From: Micromonospora sp. C28SCA-DRY-2
GTDB lineage: Bacteria > Actinomycetota > Actinomycetes > Mycobacteriales > Micromonosporaceae
NCBI RefSeq assembly: GCF_030519475.1
Contig: NZ_JAUMKD010000003.1
Span: 806,001-870,000, forward strand
Direction of reading: 5' to 3'
Length of the DNA: 64,000 nt
Each line of letters starts with the position of its first letter. Within the stretch, counting starts at the first letter, position 1. Shown here one piece after another: positions 33,411-44,239 of the stretch. A program made the translations under genes and the position numbers. The notes under the pieces were generated by a model. That model was not told where the DNA came from, ran no database searches, and saw only the letters and a list, made by a program, of their open reading frames with translations.

Positions 33411-33542
33411 ATCCCCGCAACATCCCGCAGGTGGTGGCCTCCCGGGCACCCCGAGGCCCCTATATCCCGGACCTCGTGCGAGCCGATCGGTGGGGGTACC
33501 GGGGCGGGCGCGGCTCGACGGGTGGCTGGCACCATGGCGGGC

Positions 33543-33917
33543 ATGGAGATCTGGAACAACCCCGCCTGCTCCAAGAGCGCCGGTGCCCGCTCCGCACTGG
33601 ACGAGGCCGGTGTCGGCTACCAGGTCCGGCCCTACCTGGACCAGCCGCCGACCGTCGAGGAACTGACCGACGTGCTGCGCCGGCTGGACGCGCGTCCCTG
33701 GGACATCTGTCGGCTCCAGGAGCCGGCGGCGGCTTCCCGGGGGATGGCCGACTGGCCGCGCGACACGGCGGCCGAGCCGCGCTGGATCGAGGCGATGGTC
33801 GCCTCGCCCGAGCTGATCCAGCGACCGATCCTGCTGCTCGACGACGGCGGCGCGCTGGTCGGTCGTACCCCTGAGGCGCTGGACGAGGCCGTGCGCCGCG
33901 CCGCCGGCACGGCCTGA
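33543..33917 (+). CDS. ArsC/Spx-family thioredoxin-fold protein (arsenate-reductase-like)
   Basis: A 124-residue glutaredoxin-type arsenate-reductase-family protein. It opens MEIWNNPACSKS, with the reactive Cys in the NPAC motif, and later has LIQRPILLLDDGGALVGRTPEAL with two arginines equivalent to those binding oxyanions in ArsC. No arsenic genes are nearby, so it may be a general thiol enzyme. ATG at 33543 is preferred to that at 33534 because it matches the family start and a CACCAT element ends seven bases before it. Confidence 0.8.
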   Translation: MEIWNNPACSKSAGARSALDEAGVGYQVRPYLDQPPTVEELTDVLRRLDARPWDICRLQEPAAASRGMADWPRDTAAEPRWIEAMVASPELIQRPILLLDDGGALVGRTPEALDEAVRRAAGTA

Positions 33918-34009
33918 ACGGGCGACGCTCCCCCCGCGCCGGGCCGGACGCCGCCGGCGGGCTCGACCCCGGGGCTGCGCACGGCCACCCCGACGCGCCC
34001 GCCGCGCAG

Positions 34010-34366
34010 TCAGTCGAGCGGGGCGAGGAACTCCAGCCGGTTGCCGTGTACGTCCTCGGTGTGGAACCGGCGCATCCCGGGTAGCTCGCCATCGCCCCAG
34101 GTGACGGGGTGACCGGCGGCGGCGAGCCGGTCGGCGAGCGCGTCCAGGTCCGGCCGGAGCAGGGCGGGGTGCGCCTTGCGGGCGGGCCGGAAGTCGTCCT
34201 CGACGCCCAGGTGGAGTTCGGCGCCGTACCCGGTGAACCAGCAGCCGCCGCGGGCCGCGAGCGCCGGCGGCTTGGGCTTCTCGGTGAGGCCGGGCAGGCC
34301 GACGTAGAAGGACCGGGACGCATCCTCGGAGCCGCGCGGGCAGGCGAGCTGGACGTGATGGATCAT
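34010..34366 (-). CDS. VOC family protein
   Basis: A 118-residue single-domain VOC protein: MIHHVQLACPRG at the start, GGCWFTGYGAELHLGVED, and the closing FHTEDVHGNRLEFLAP with the final metal-ligand Glu. The reaction is unknown. ATG at 34366 has a strong GAGGAGGT ribosome site. It is divergent from the aconitase gene. Confidence 0.85.
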   Translation of the reverse strand: MIHHVQLACPRGSEDASRSFYVGLPGLTEKPKPPALAARGGCWFTGYGAELHLGVEDDFRPARKAHPALLRPDLDALADRLAAAGHPVTWGDGELPGMRRFHTEDVHGNRLEFLAPLD

Positions 34367-34413
34367 GGTGGTACCTCCTCGTCCCGAACCATGGCACGAG
34401 GTTGCGCCTTTAG

Positions 34414-34460
34414 CAAGACGGACGTACGGTTTTGTTGAAAGCGAGAATCGGCGGTAAGTG
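34414..34460 (+). promoter_or_regulatory. Aconitase promoter with AcnR-type operator
   Basis: A TTGTTG -35 (34432-34437) and TAAGTG -10 (34455-34460) are 17 bases apart. Overlapping the -35 is CAAGACGGACGTACGGTTTT (from 34414), which matches the palindromic motif CAAGCCGTACGTACGGTTTG upstream of the AcnR-like gene at 49747-49766. Its position would let a repressor block RNA polymerase. Confidence 0.6.
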
Positions 34461-34541
34461 TCACCTAACCACGGCGGCACTCCGGCCGGTGCGACAGACT
34501 GCTCAGGACTACTCACGGTCGCTGGTGTGAAGGAGTACGAC

Positions 34542-37382
<2,841 letters not shown>

Positions 37383-37393
37383 CGGTGACGACG

Positions 37394-37431
37394 GAAGGGC
37401 CCCTTCCCGCGCGAGCGGGAAGGGGCCCTTC
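37394..37431. terminator. Bidirectional hairpin terminator
   Basis: GAAGGGCCCCTTCCCGC (37394-37410) pairs perfectly with 37415-37431 across GCGA, between the convergent acnA and cvnD genes. Confidence 0.85.
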
Positions 37432-37485
37432 GGCGTACGCCTCAGGTTGCCGGCGCCGGGCGACCGGCGGCCGGACCGGGCCGGG

Positions 37486-38088
37486 TCACTCGGCGCGGCG
37501 GCGGGCGTCCCGGACCTTCATGGCGTGCTCCATCAGCGTGATGAGCACCTCCTTGCTGGACTCCCGCTGCCGGGCGTCGCAGAGCAGCACCGGCACCCCC
37601 GGGTCCAGGTTGAGGGCCGCCTGCACCTCGTCCAGCCGGTACTGCCGGGCGCCCTCGAAGCAGTTCACCGCCACCACGAACGGGGTGCCCCGCCCCTCGA
37701 AGTAGTCGATGGAGGGGAAGCAGTCGGCCAGCCGGCGGGTGTCCGCCAACACGACCGCGCCGATCGCGCCGAGCGCCAGCTCGTCCCAGACGAACCAGAA
37801 CCGGTCCTGGCCGGGGGTGCCGAACAGGTAGAGCACCAGGTCGTCGCTGATGGTGATCCGGCCGAAGTCCATCGCCACCGTGGTGGTGGTCTTGCTCTCC
37901 ACGCCGGAGAGGTCGTCGATGCCGACGCCGCTCTCGGTCAGCACCTCCTCGGTGCGCAACGGGCGCGTCTCGCTGACCGCACCGACCATGGTGGTCTTGC
38001 CCACGCCGAAGCCGCCCGCGACCAGGATCTTGATCGCGGTGGGCAGTGGGGTCGCTCCCGCCGGCCGCTCAGAGTGCCCGTAGTCCAT
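37486..38088 (-). CDS. cvnD: Conservon GTPase CvnD
   Basis: A 200-residue small Ras/MglA-like GTPase. The P-loop is GGFGVGKTT (about residues 25-33), switch region GTPGQDRFWF near 91, and the base-recognition motif is the variant VAVNCFEG. It is the last gene of the cvnA-B-C-D set, a membrane-associated signalling module unique to actinomycetes and likened to eukaryotic receptor/G-protein systems. It overlaps cvnC by 20 bases. Confidence 0.92.
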   Translation of the reverse strand: MDYGHSERPAGATPLPTAIKILVAGGFGVGKTTMVGAVSETRPLRTEEVLTESGVGIDDLSGVESKTTTTVAMDFGRITISDDLVLYLFGTPGQDRFWFVWDELALGAIGAVVLADTRRLADCFPSIDYFEGRGTPFVVAVNCFEGARQYRLDEVQAALNLDPGVPVLLCDARQRESSKEVLITLMEHAMKVRDARRRAE

Positions 38089-38455
38089 TGATTACCGCCT
38101 CGAAAACGCTGTTGTCGGGAAGGCCGGCCGTGTTCCGCGGCTCGCGGACCTGCACCAGGTTGCGGGCCACCAGATCGCCGAGCAGGACGCGGATGGTGCC
38201 CACCGGCAGATCCAGGTGGGCGGCGATCTCGGCGACGGACTGCATCCGCTGGCAGAGCCCGACGATCGCCAGGTGCTCCGGGCCCAGGCCGACCTCCGGC
38301 GTCACGTCGGCCCGGGTCGCCGTCACCAGGGAGATCAGGTCGAACGTGCCGGTGACCGGGCGGGCCCGGCCACGCGTCACCGCGTACGGACGCACCACCG
38401 GACCCGCATGGTCGTCCACCCACTGATGTTCCGCGGACTCTCCCTGCACGGTCAT
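38069..38455 (-). CDS. cvnC: Conservon DUF742 protein CvnC
   Basis: A 128-residue DUF742 protein with VVRPYAVTRGRARP, DLISLV and a winged-helix-like C-terminal half (SVAEIAAHLDLPVGTIRVLLGDL). In conservons it is the third component and binds the other Cvn proteins; the helix-turn-helix look suggests a regulatory contact. Confidence 0.92.
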   Translation of the reverse strand: MTVQGESAEHQWVDDHAGPVVRPYAVTRGRARPVTGTFDLISLVTATRADVTPEVGLGPEHLAIVGLCQRMQSVAEIAAHLDLPVGTIRVLLGDLVARNLVQVREPRNTAGLPDNSVFEAVINGLRAL

Positions 38456-38460
38456 CGCGG

Positions 38461-38883
38461 CTACTTCTCGCCGGCCGACTGCTCGGCGTTGCGTGTCGGC
38501 GAGGCGACGAACTTGCCGACCCGGGTGACCAGCATCGCCATCTCGTACGCGATCAGGCCGACGTCGGCGTCCTCGCTGGCCAGCACCGCGAGGCAGGCGT
38601 TGCGCCCGGCGGCTGTGACGAACAGGAACGAGGACTGCATCTCAATGATGGTCTGCTGCACCTGCCCGCCGCCGAAGCGCTTGCCGGCGCCCCGGGCCAG
38701 GCTCTGGATCCCGGCCGCCATCGCCGCGAGGTGCTCTCCGTCGTCGCGGCTGAGCCCCTGCGAGGAGGCCATCAGCAGGCCGTCCGTCGAGAGCGCGACC
38801 GCATGCTCGGCCTGCTTAACCCGGCCGACCAGATCATCCAGCAACCACGTCAGGTCGGCACTCGAAGCCGTCTTCTGCGCCAC
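38461..38883 (-). CDS. cvnB: Conservon roadblock/LC7 protein CvnB
   Basis: A 140-residue roadblock/LC7-fold protein (LTWLLDDLVGRVKQAEHAVALSTDGLLMA region, then GNAC-like GRNACLAVLA). Such proteins regulate partner GTPases, here CvnD. GTG start at 38883. Five bases separate it from cvnC, so they are co-transcribed. Confidence 0.92.
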   Translation of the reverse strand: MAQKTASSADLTWLLDDLVGRVKQAEHAVALSTDGLLMASSQGLSRDDGEHLAAMAAGIQSLARGAGKRFGGGQVQQTIIEMQSSFLFVTAAGRNACLAVLASEDADVGLIAYEMAMLVTRVGKFVASPTRNAEQSAGEK

Positions 38884-38975
38884 TCGTCGTCCTCTTCTCC
38901 CCCGGCTGTTGTCGCCGTGCTCGTGTGGGGCTGACCGTCACGTCGCGAGCGGGGTACCCGCACCGCCCGCACCGG

Positions 38976-41588
38976 TCAGGTCGCTTGTTGCTCGTCGGGG
39001 TCGGGCCCGGAGTCCGGCCTGGCGCCGGGCCCGCCGAGCAGTCGCGCCGCGTCCGTACGCCCGCGCCGGGTGCCGGTCTGGTAGGAGCTCATCATCCGGC
39101 GTACCTGCTCGGGTGGGCGGACCACGTCCTCGTCGTCGTCCGGGGCGGCCGGCTCGTCGCGCAGCTCGGGCACGATGTTGGCCTGCCGGACCCGGACCGG
39201 CAGCCCGGAGTCGGTCCGGGCCGGTCGCGGCTGGGGGACGGCGGCCTCCGGGCCACCGTCGGTCGCCGGCGCGACCTCGCCGGCGGGCGGCGGACCGGCC
39301 GGGGAACCGGTCGGCGCGGCGTCCAGGTCGGACCGGGCGGCCGCCATCGGCAGGCCGGTCGGGAAGGTCGGCCCGTCCAGCGCCGCCTGCTCCGACCAGC
39401 GCCGGGCGCGGGTGGGCAGCGGGTCCTCGCCGGCCGGCAGGCTCCGGCCCCGGGTCCGGGTGGGCAGCCCGCCGTCCGCACCTCCGTCACCCTCGCCCGC
39501 ACCGCCGTCGTCGGCACCGCCGTCGCCGCCCACCGTGGCCACCGGGGCCGGTTCCGCCGGCTCGGCGACGACCGGCGGCTCGGCCAGCGCCACCGGCGCC
39601 ACCAGCGGGGCGGGCGGCTGTTCGCCGGCCGGCGCGGCCGGACCGGCGGTGACGGCGGGCGCCGCCGCCGGGGCACCCACCGGGAAACCGCCGGAGGTGC
39701 TCGGGTCGGCGTCGTCGGCGGTGACCAGGTCGGCCGGGATCAGCACGACAGCGGTCGTGCCGCCGTACGCGGACTCCTTCAGCTGCACCCGGATGCCGTG
39801 CCGCTCGGTCAGCCGGCTCACCACGTACAGGCCGAGCCGGGCGGCGTTGGCCAGGTTGAGCTCGGACTGGTCCACGATCCGGTGGTTCGCGGCGGCCAGG
39901 TCCTCCTCGCTCATGCCCAGGCCACGGTCCTCGATCTCGATGGCGAAGCCGTTGGCCACCATCTGGCCGCGCACCTCCACGGTGGTGTGCGGCGGCGAGA
40001 AGGACAGGCCGTTCTCGATCAGCTCGGCGAGCAGGTGGATGACGTCACCGACCGCGCGGCCGGTCAGCGACACCGGCCCGAGCGGCAGCACGTTGACCCG
40101 GGTGTAGTCCTCGACCTCGGCGACCGCGCCGCGGACCACGTCGACCATCGGCACGTTGCGCCGCCAGGCGCGGCCGGGCGTGGAGCCGGAGAGCACGATC
40201 AGGTTCTCCGCGTTGCGCCGCATCCGGGTGGCCAGGTGGTCGACCCGGAACAGGTCCTCCAGCTCCTCGGCGTCCTGCTCCCGCCGCTCCATCGCGTCGA
40301 GCAGGGTGAGCTGGCGGTGCACCAGCGCCTGGGTGCGCCGGGCCAGGCTGAGGAACACCTCGCGGACGTTGCGGCGCAGCTCGGCCTGCTCGACAGCGGT
40401 CCGGATCGCCGTCTCCTGCACCGCGTTGAAGGCCTTGCCCACCTGGCCGATCTCGTCGTCGCCGAACTCCAGCGGCGGCGCCTCCTTGGCCACGTCGACC
40501 TCCTCGCCGTGGCCGAGCCGCTCGACCACGCTGGGCAGCCGCTCGTTGGCCAGCCGGAAGGCCGCCTCGCGCAACCGCTCCAGCTGGCGCACCAGGGCCC
40601 GGGCCGTGGTGATCGACACGATGATCGAGGCGACGACGGCGAGCAGGCCGAGGCCGGCGGCGAGCACCAGCCGGACGATGACGCCGATCGCGATCGGGGT
40701 GGCCCGGTCGACGATGTCGTCACCGCCGGCGAGCACCACGTCGCCGATCTCGGTCAGCGCCGGGCCGGTGGTGTCGTTCCACTCCGCCGCCTCGACCGGC
40801 GGCCGGGTGCCGGCGTCGCTCTGCATGACCTGGTTCTCCAGGTCGGCCAGCCGGCGGAAGGTCTCGCCGGTGGACATCTGGTCGTAGCGGCGCTGGTCGG
40901 CGGCGGGCAGCCGGACGATCGACTGGGCGGCGGTGAACTGCCGGGCACCGACGATCCGGGTGAACTCCGCCCGCTCCGCCGGGGTGATCCGCCCGGCGGC
41001 CAGCACGCCGGCGAGCAGGGCGTCCTCCTGGGACAGCAGTTCCCGGGCCCGGTTCAGGCCGATCAGCGCGGCGGTGTCCTCGGCGGCCTGCTCGTCGTCG
41101 AGGTTGCCGAGCGCGTCGTAGACGCGGTAGATCGACTCGATCAGCTCGGTGAACGCGCCACCGGCCTCGGCCCGGTCGATGCTCTTGTCGTCGACAGCGG
41201 TACGGGTGGCCGACAGCTCGTCGAGCCCGCCGACCAGTTCGTCGAGCCGCTGGTCCAGCGTGTCGCTGCCGAGCGCGGCGACCTGCCAGCTGTCGATGGA
41301 CTCGGTGAACTCGGCGGCCAGCTGGTCGGTGCGCTGCCGCACCTCGGCCAGGGCCGCGCGCTGACCGTCGTCGGGGCGCCCGAGGAAGGTCAGCGACGTC
41401 CGGCGTTCCAGCTGCAGCTGCAGCAGCAGCGGCTCGGTGGGGTTGAAGACCTTGCTGTCCAACGCCTGCACGCCGAGCAGGTTCACGCCGTCCCGGATGG
41501 TCACCCAGGCGGTGAAGCTCCAGAGCGCGACCAGCGAGGCGAGCAGGGCGACAACCTTGGTACGCAGATTCGAACTGCGGGAACCCAT
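38976..41588 (-). CDS. cvnA: Conservon sensor kinase CvnA (NIT-HAMP-HATPase)
   Basis: An 870-residue membrane sensor. Transmembrane helices at about residues 8-29 and 296-327 enclose an extracellular nitrate/nitrite-sensor (NIT) domain. A HAMP segment follows, then a helix with LVHRQLTLLD near 420 and an HSP90-type ATPase domain with ELIENGLSFSPP (about 519) and EDRGLGMSEED (about 546). Residues 625-870 are a Pro/Ala-rich disordered tail. It has its own promoter just upstream. It is the likely input of this conservon, which sits behind terpene genes. Confidence 0.92.
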   Translation of the reverse strand: MGSRSSNLRTKVVALLASLVALWSFTAWVTIRDGVNLLGVQALDSKVFNPTEPLLLQLQLERRTSLTFLGRPDDGQRAALAEVRQRTDQLAAEFTESIDSWQVAALGSDTLDQRLDELVGGLDELSATRTAVDDKSIDRAEAGGAFTELIESIYRVYDALGNLDDEQAAEDTAALIGLNRARELLSQEDALLAGVLAAGRITPAERAEFTRIVGARQFTAAQSIVRLPAADQRRYDQMSTGETFRRLADLENQVMQSDAGTRPPVEAAEWNDTTGPALTEIGDVVLAGGDDIVDRATPIAIGVIVRLVLAAGLGLLAVVASIIVSITTARALVRQLERLREAAFRLANERLPSVVERLGHGEEVDVAKEAPPLEFGDDEIGQVGKAFNAVQETAIRTAVEQAELRRNVREVFLSLARRTQALVHRQLTLLDAMERREQDAEELEDLFRVDHLATRMRRNAENLIVLSGSTPGRAWRRNVPMVDVVRGAVAEVEDYTRVNVLPLGPVSLTGRAVGDVIHLLAELIENGLSFSPPHTTVEVRGQMVANGFAIEIEDRGLGMSEEDLAAANHRIVDQSELNLANAARLGLYVVSRLTERHGIRVQLKESAYGGTTAVVLIPADLVTADDADPSTSGGFPVGAPAAAPAVTAGPAAPAGEQPPAPLVAPVALAEPPVVAEPAEPAPVATVGGDGGADDGGAGEGDGGADGGLPTRTRGRSLPAGEDPLPTRARRWSEQAALDGPTFPTGLPMAAARSDLDAAPTGSPAGPPPAGEVAPATDGGPEAAVPQPRPARTDSGLPVRVRQANIVPELRDEPAAPDDDEDVVRPPEQVRRMMSSYQTGTRRGRTDAARLLGGPGARPDSGPDPDEQQAT

Positions 41589-41662
41589 TACACCGTCCCT
41601 GGCGTGGCCTGTGTGATCCGTCAGTCAGTGGCGCACGTGCGCGCACGCATCGACCCCGGCGC

Positions 41663-41691
41663 ACGCTAGCAGCGTCCGCTTCGTCACTCAA
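41663..41691 (-). promoter_or_regulatory. cvnA promoter overlapping the cyclase stop codon
   Basis: On the minus strand TTGAGT (41691-41686) and TAGCGT (41668-41663) are 17 bases apart. The -35 box contains the stop codon of the class II cyclase, so the conservon can be transcribed independently of the terpene genes as well as by read-through. Confidence 0.6.
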
Positions 41692-43331
41692 GCGCTCCTG
41701 ATCATGGAATCGTCCGGGGCGGCCGCGCGCCGCCCCGCCCCACCCGCCCCGAGCAGGTCCGATCTGGTCAGCGCGAGCTGCCGGGCGGCGAGCACGGCCG
41801 ACCGGACGATCAGCACGGGAGCGTAGAGGTCCTTGTCGTGCCACAGTGGCGGATCGTCGCGCCGGCCGTCCATCGTGGCCAGCTGGTGCAGGCCCCGGCG
41901 GGCCGCCTCCGGCACCCCCGGCCGCGCCGGCCGGTCGGCGCCGAGCAGCACGTGCAGCGCGTACGCGGTCTCCTCCACGGTGCCGCTCCAGCGCCCCCAC
42001 GACCCGTCCGGCCGCTGGGTGGCCACCACCCAGTCCACCGCCCGGTCCACCGCCGCCCCGGCCAGCTCGGCCGGCGCGTACCCGGTCAACGCCAGCACCG
42101 CGCACGAGGTGGCGTAGTACGGCGAGGCGTGCCAGCGGTCGGCCCACCGCCCGTCCGGCTGCTGCTGCTCGCGCAGCCAGCCGGCGAGCGCGGTGACCCG
42201 CTCGCCGTAGCGGGCGGCGCCGGTCGTGGTGTGCCGGGCGTGCCAGCCCAGCGCCTCCAGCACGTGCGCGTTGGTGGTCACCGACCGCCCGTCCTCGCCG
42301 CGCCAGGTGCAGAAGTGGCTGCCCACGTCGTAGTTCAGCAGGCTGGCCGGGTCCACCGGGTGGCCGAGCCGGGCCAGCGCGTACAGGGTGACCGAGGTGG
42401 TGTCGGCATCGGCCGGCAGGCCCGGCCCGGTCGGGGTGCCCTGCGGGCCGAGCGCGCCGGCCAGCTCCGCGACCAGCTTCGGCGCCGGCCGTACCGGCAC
42501 CCCGGCCCGGGCCAGGTTGCTCAGCGCCCAGGCCCGCTCGAAGACCGTGATCGGGGTGCAGCAGGGCACCGGGCCGCCGTGCGGGCGGACCGCCTCGGTC
42601 AGGTAGGCCCGCACGGCCGGGTCCGCCGCGTCCGGGGTGCCGCCGACCCACGCGGCGGTGGCGGCCGGCGAGGCACCCACCGCGCCGGCGACCGGCGCGA
42701 CGTCGGGCCGCCCCCGGGCGGCCGGGCCGAGCACCTCGAAGGCGTGCTGGAGTTTCTGCGGCACCGGCCGGCCACTGGCCAGCAGCGCGCCGAGGCCGTC
42801 CAGCCGCCGCCGGTCCACCGCCGGCAGGCGCCGGCCGGCCCAGCCGTCCGGGCCGGTGCCGGGGCGCTCGTCGAACCACTCCAGGTGGGCGTCGATCCGC
42901 TCGACCAGCGCCGGCACGATCAGGTCGGCGGCCGGGGTGTCCGGCAGCGGCAGCCCGTCGGCGAGCCACCCGCGGAGCGCGTCCAGCCCGCGCCGGGCCG
43001 CGCCGGCCAGATCGGTCCAGGACGGCTCACCCGGCCCGCTGCCGCCGCCGGCGCGCAACGTGGCGAGCAGCGCCTCCACCGCGCTGGCCGTGGGCACCAG
43101 GGCGTAGCCGCCGGGCGCACCCCACCCGCCGTCGCGGCGCTGGTTGCCCAGCAGGTACGCCAACCGCCGGTCGTGGCCGGTGAGCCAGGGCGCGTCGGCG
43201 ACCAGCCGGCCGGTCTCGTACACCGACGCGGTCACCCGGCCGGCCGGCTCCAGGGCCAGCGCGGCGAGCAGTTCCCGGGCCGCCGCGGCGACCTCGGACC
43301 CCGCCCTGGTGCCGAGCTCCGAGGCGGTCAC
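41688..43331 (-). CDS. Class II terpene (diterpene-type) cyclase
   Basis: A 547-residue enzyme of the squalene-hopene/copalyl-diphosphate synthase fold: QRRDGGWGAPGGYAL, QPDGRWADRWHASPYYATS and QRPDGSWG are typical alpha-barrel repeats. The proton-donating motif reads DADTT near residue 308, a DxDTT variant of the usual DxDD. It should protonate and cyclise a prenyl diphosphate, passing the product to the class I synthase whose stop overlaps its GTG start (GTGA). It may make a copalyl-type or drimane-type diphosphate; the variant motif leaves this open. Confidence 0.82.
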   Translation of the reverse strand: MTASELGTRAGSEVAAAARELLAALALEPAGRVTASVYETGRLVADAPWLTGHDRRLAYLLGNQRRDGGWGAPGGYALVPTASAVEALLATLRAGGGSGPGEPSWTDLAGAARRGLDALRGWLADGLPLPDTPAADLIVPALVERIDAHLEWFDERPGTGPDGWAGRRLPAVDRRRLDGLGALLASGRPVPQKLQHAFEVLGPAARGRPDVAPVAGAVGASPAATAAWVGGTPDAADPAVRAYLTEAVRPHGGPVPCCTPITVFERAWALSNLARAGVPVRPAPKLVAELAGALGPQGTPTGPGLPADADTTSVTLYALARLGHPVDPASLLNYDVGSHFCTWRGEDGRSVTTNAHVLEALGWHARHTTTGAARYGERVTALAGWLREQQQPDGRWADRWHASPYYATSCAVLALTGYAPAELAGAAVDRAVDWVVATQRPDGSWGRWSGTVEETAYALHVLLGADRPARPGVPEAARRGLHQLATMDGRRDDPPLWHDKDLYAPVLIVRSAVLAARQLALTRSDLLGAGGAGRRAAAPDDSMIRSA

Positions 43332-44239
43332 AGCGTGCCCCAGAAGTCGGTGGAACGGTAGAAGCCGCTGCTGAAGCCGATCTGCCGGGCCAGGTAGTCG
43401 GCCTGCACCGGGCAGCTGTCCCGCAGCGGGGCCAGCAGCTCGCGGGCGCGGGCGACCAGCTCGTCGATCCGCCGCCGCACCACGGCCGGGTCGTCCACCA
43501 GCAACAGCGCGTTGAGGTCGCCCCAGCGCAGGTCCCGCTCGTAGGTGCCGAGGTCGTTGACCAGGCGCAGGATCCGCTGCACCTCGGCGCTGGCCACCAC
43601 CAGCGCGTCCAGGTGGGCGAGCGTCACCGGGTCGTCGGAGTGGATCCAGTGCACGACGTTGACCACCGTGCAGGCCAGGTTGTCGGCGTTGTCCAGGTAC
43701 TCGTCGAGGGTGGGCAGGCCAGCGGCGCCGGCCGCCTGCTTCCAGTCCCACTCCCGCGCCATGGCGTCGAGCACCTTGCGCAGCTCGGCCCGCCACACCG
43801 GCGCGTGGGTCCGGTACGCCGGCACGGCGGCCAGCTCGTCGCGCAGCTCGGCCAGGAACCGGCCGAGCGGGTCGTCGCCGGCCGGGGCGGCGCCGTCGGC
43901 CACCGCCAGGCAGTTCGCGGCCAGCCGGTCGATCTCGTCCCGGCCCTTGGCGACGTAGTCGACCTGCCAGTCGACGGCGAAGCCCCAGAGCACCGCCCGG
44001 TTCGTGATCCGCAGCTGGTCAAGGTCGCACCACGGGGCGCCGAAGGCGATGGCCATCGCGACGTTGCCGAACAACGCCGGGTCGAACGGCCGGGGCGGGA
44101 AGAGTTCCGGGTACGCGGCGGCGCGTTCGGCCAGGTCGCGTTGCCCCTTGGCGGCGAGGGCGCAGATCCGGCCCTGTTCGGCGGCCAGCGCGATCTGGTC
44201 GCCGCCGTCGGACGGCGGCGACGCGGGTCGGGCGCTCAT
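43328..44239 (-). CDS. Class I terpene synthase-like protein
   Basis: A 303-residue all-alpha terpene-synthase-fold protein. The usual DDxxD position is occupied by DWQVD (within WGFAVDWQVDYVA) near residue 90, and the NSE/DTE position by NDLGTYERD near residue 228. Both metal-binding motifs are therefore variants, and catalysis may be altered. It overlaps the P450 gene by four bases upstream and the cyclase downstream, so the three act together. It probably ionises the diphosphate made by the class II cyclase. No prenyl diphosphate synthase is in the window. Confidence 0.8.
   Translation of the reverse strand: MSARPASPPSDGGDQIALAAEQGRICALAAKGQRDLAERAAAYPELFPPRPFDPALFGNVAMAIAFGAPWCDLDQLRITNRAVLWGFAVDWQVDYVAKGRDEIDRLAANCLAVADGAAPAGDDPLGRFLAELRDELAAVPAYRTHAPVWRAELRKVLDAMAREWDWKQAAGAAGLPTLDEYLDNADNLACTVVNVVHWIHSDDPVTLAHLDALVVASAEVQRILRLVNDLGTYERDLRWGDLNALLLVDDPAVVRRRIDELVARARELLAPLRDSCPVQADYLARQIGFSSGFYRSTDFWGTL

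Larger units (their letters stand above)
31797..33542. other. Gene-poor repeat region
   Basis: About 1.75 kb between the C39 gene and the ArsC-like gene with no convincing coding sequence; frames here are repetitive Pro/Arg/Gly strings. It holds the long tandem array (31914-32160), the 18-bp array (32401-32505), a 38-bp direct duplication (32778-32854), two 12-bp inverted repeats (32867-32919 and 33011-33056) and a low-complexity CGACC-rich tract (33080-33410), described separately. Confidence 0.7.

Noticed and set aside
32838..34397. A 519-codon frame on the - strand across the repeat region
   Set aside because: Repetitive Gly/Arg/Val sequence from the CGACC-rich tract, antisense to the ArsC-like gene.
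38925..41669. A 914-codon frame on the + strand
   Set aside because: Antisense shadow of cvnA.
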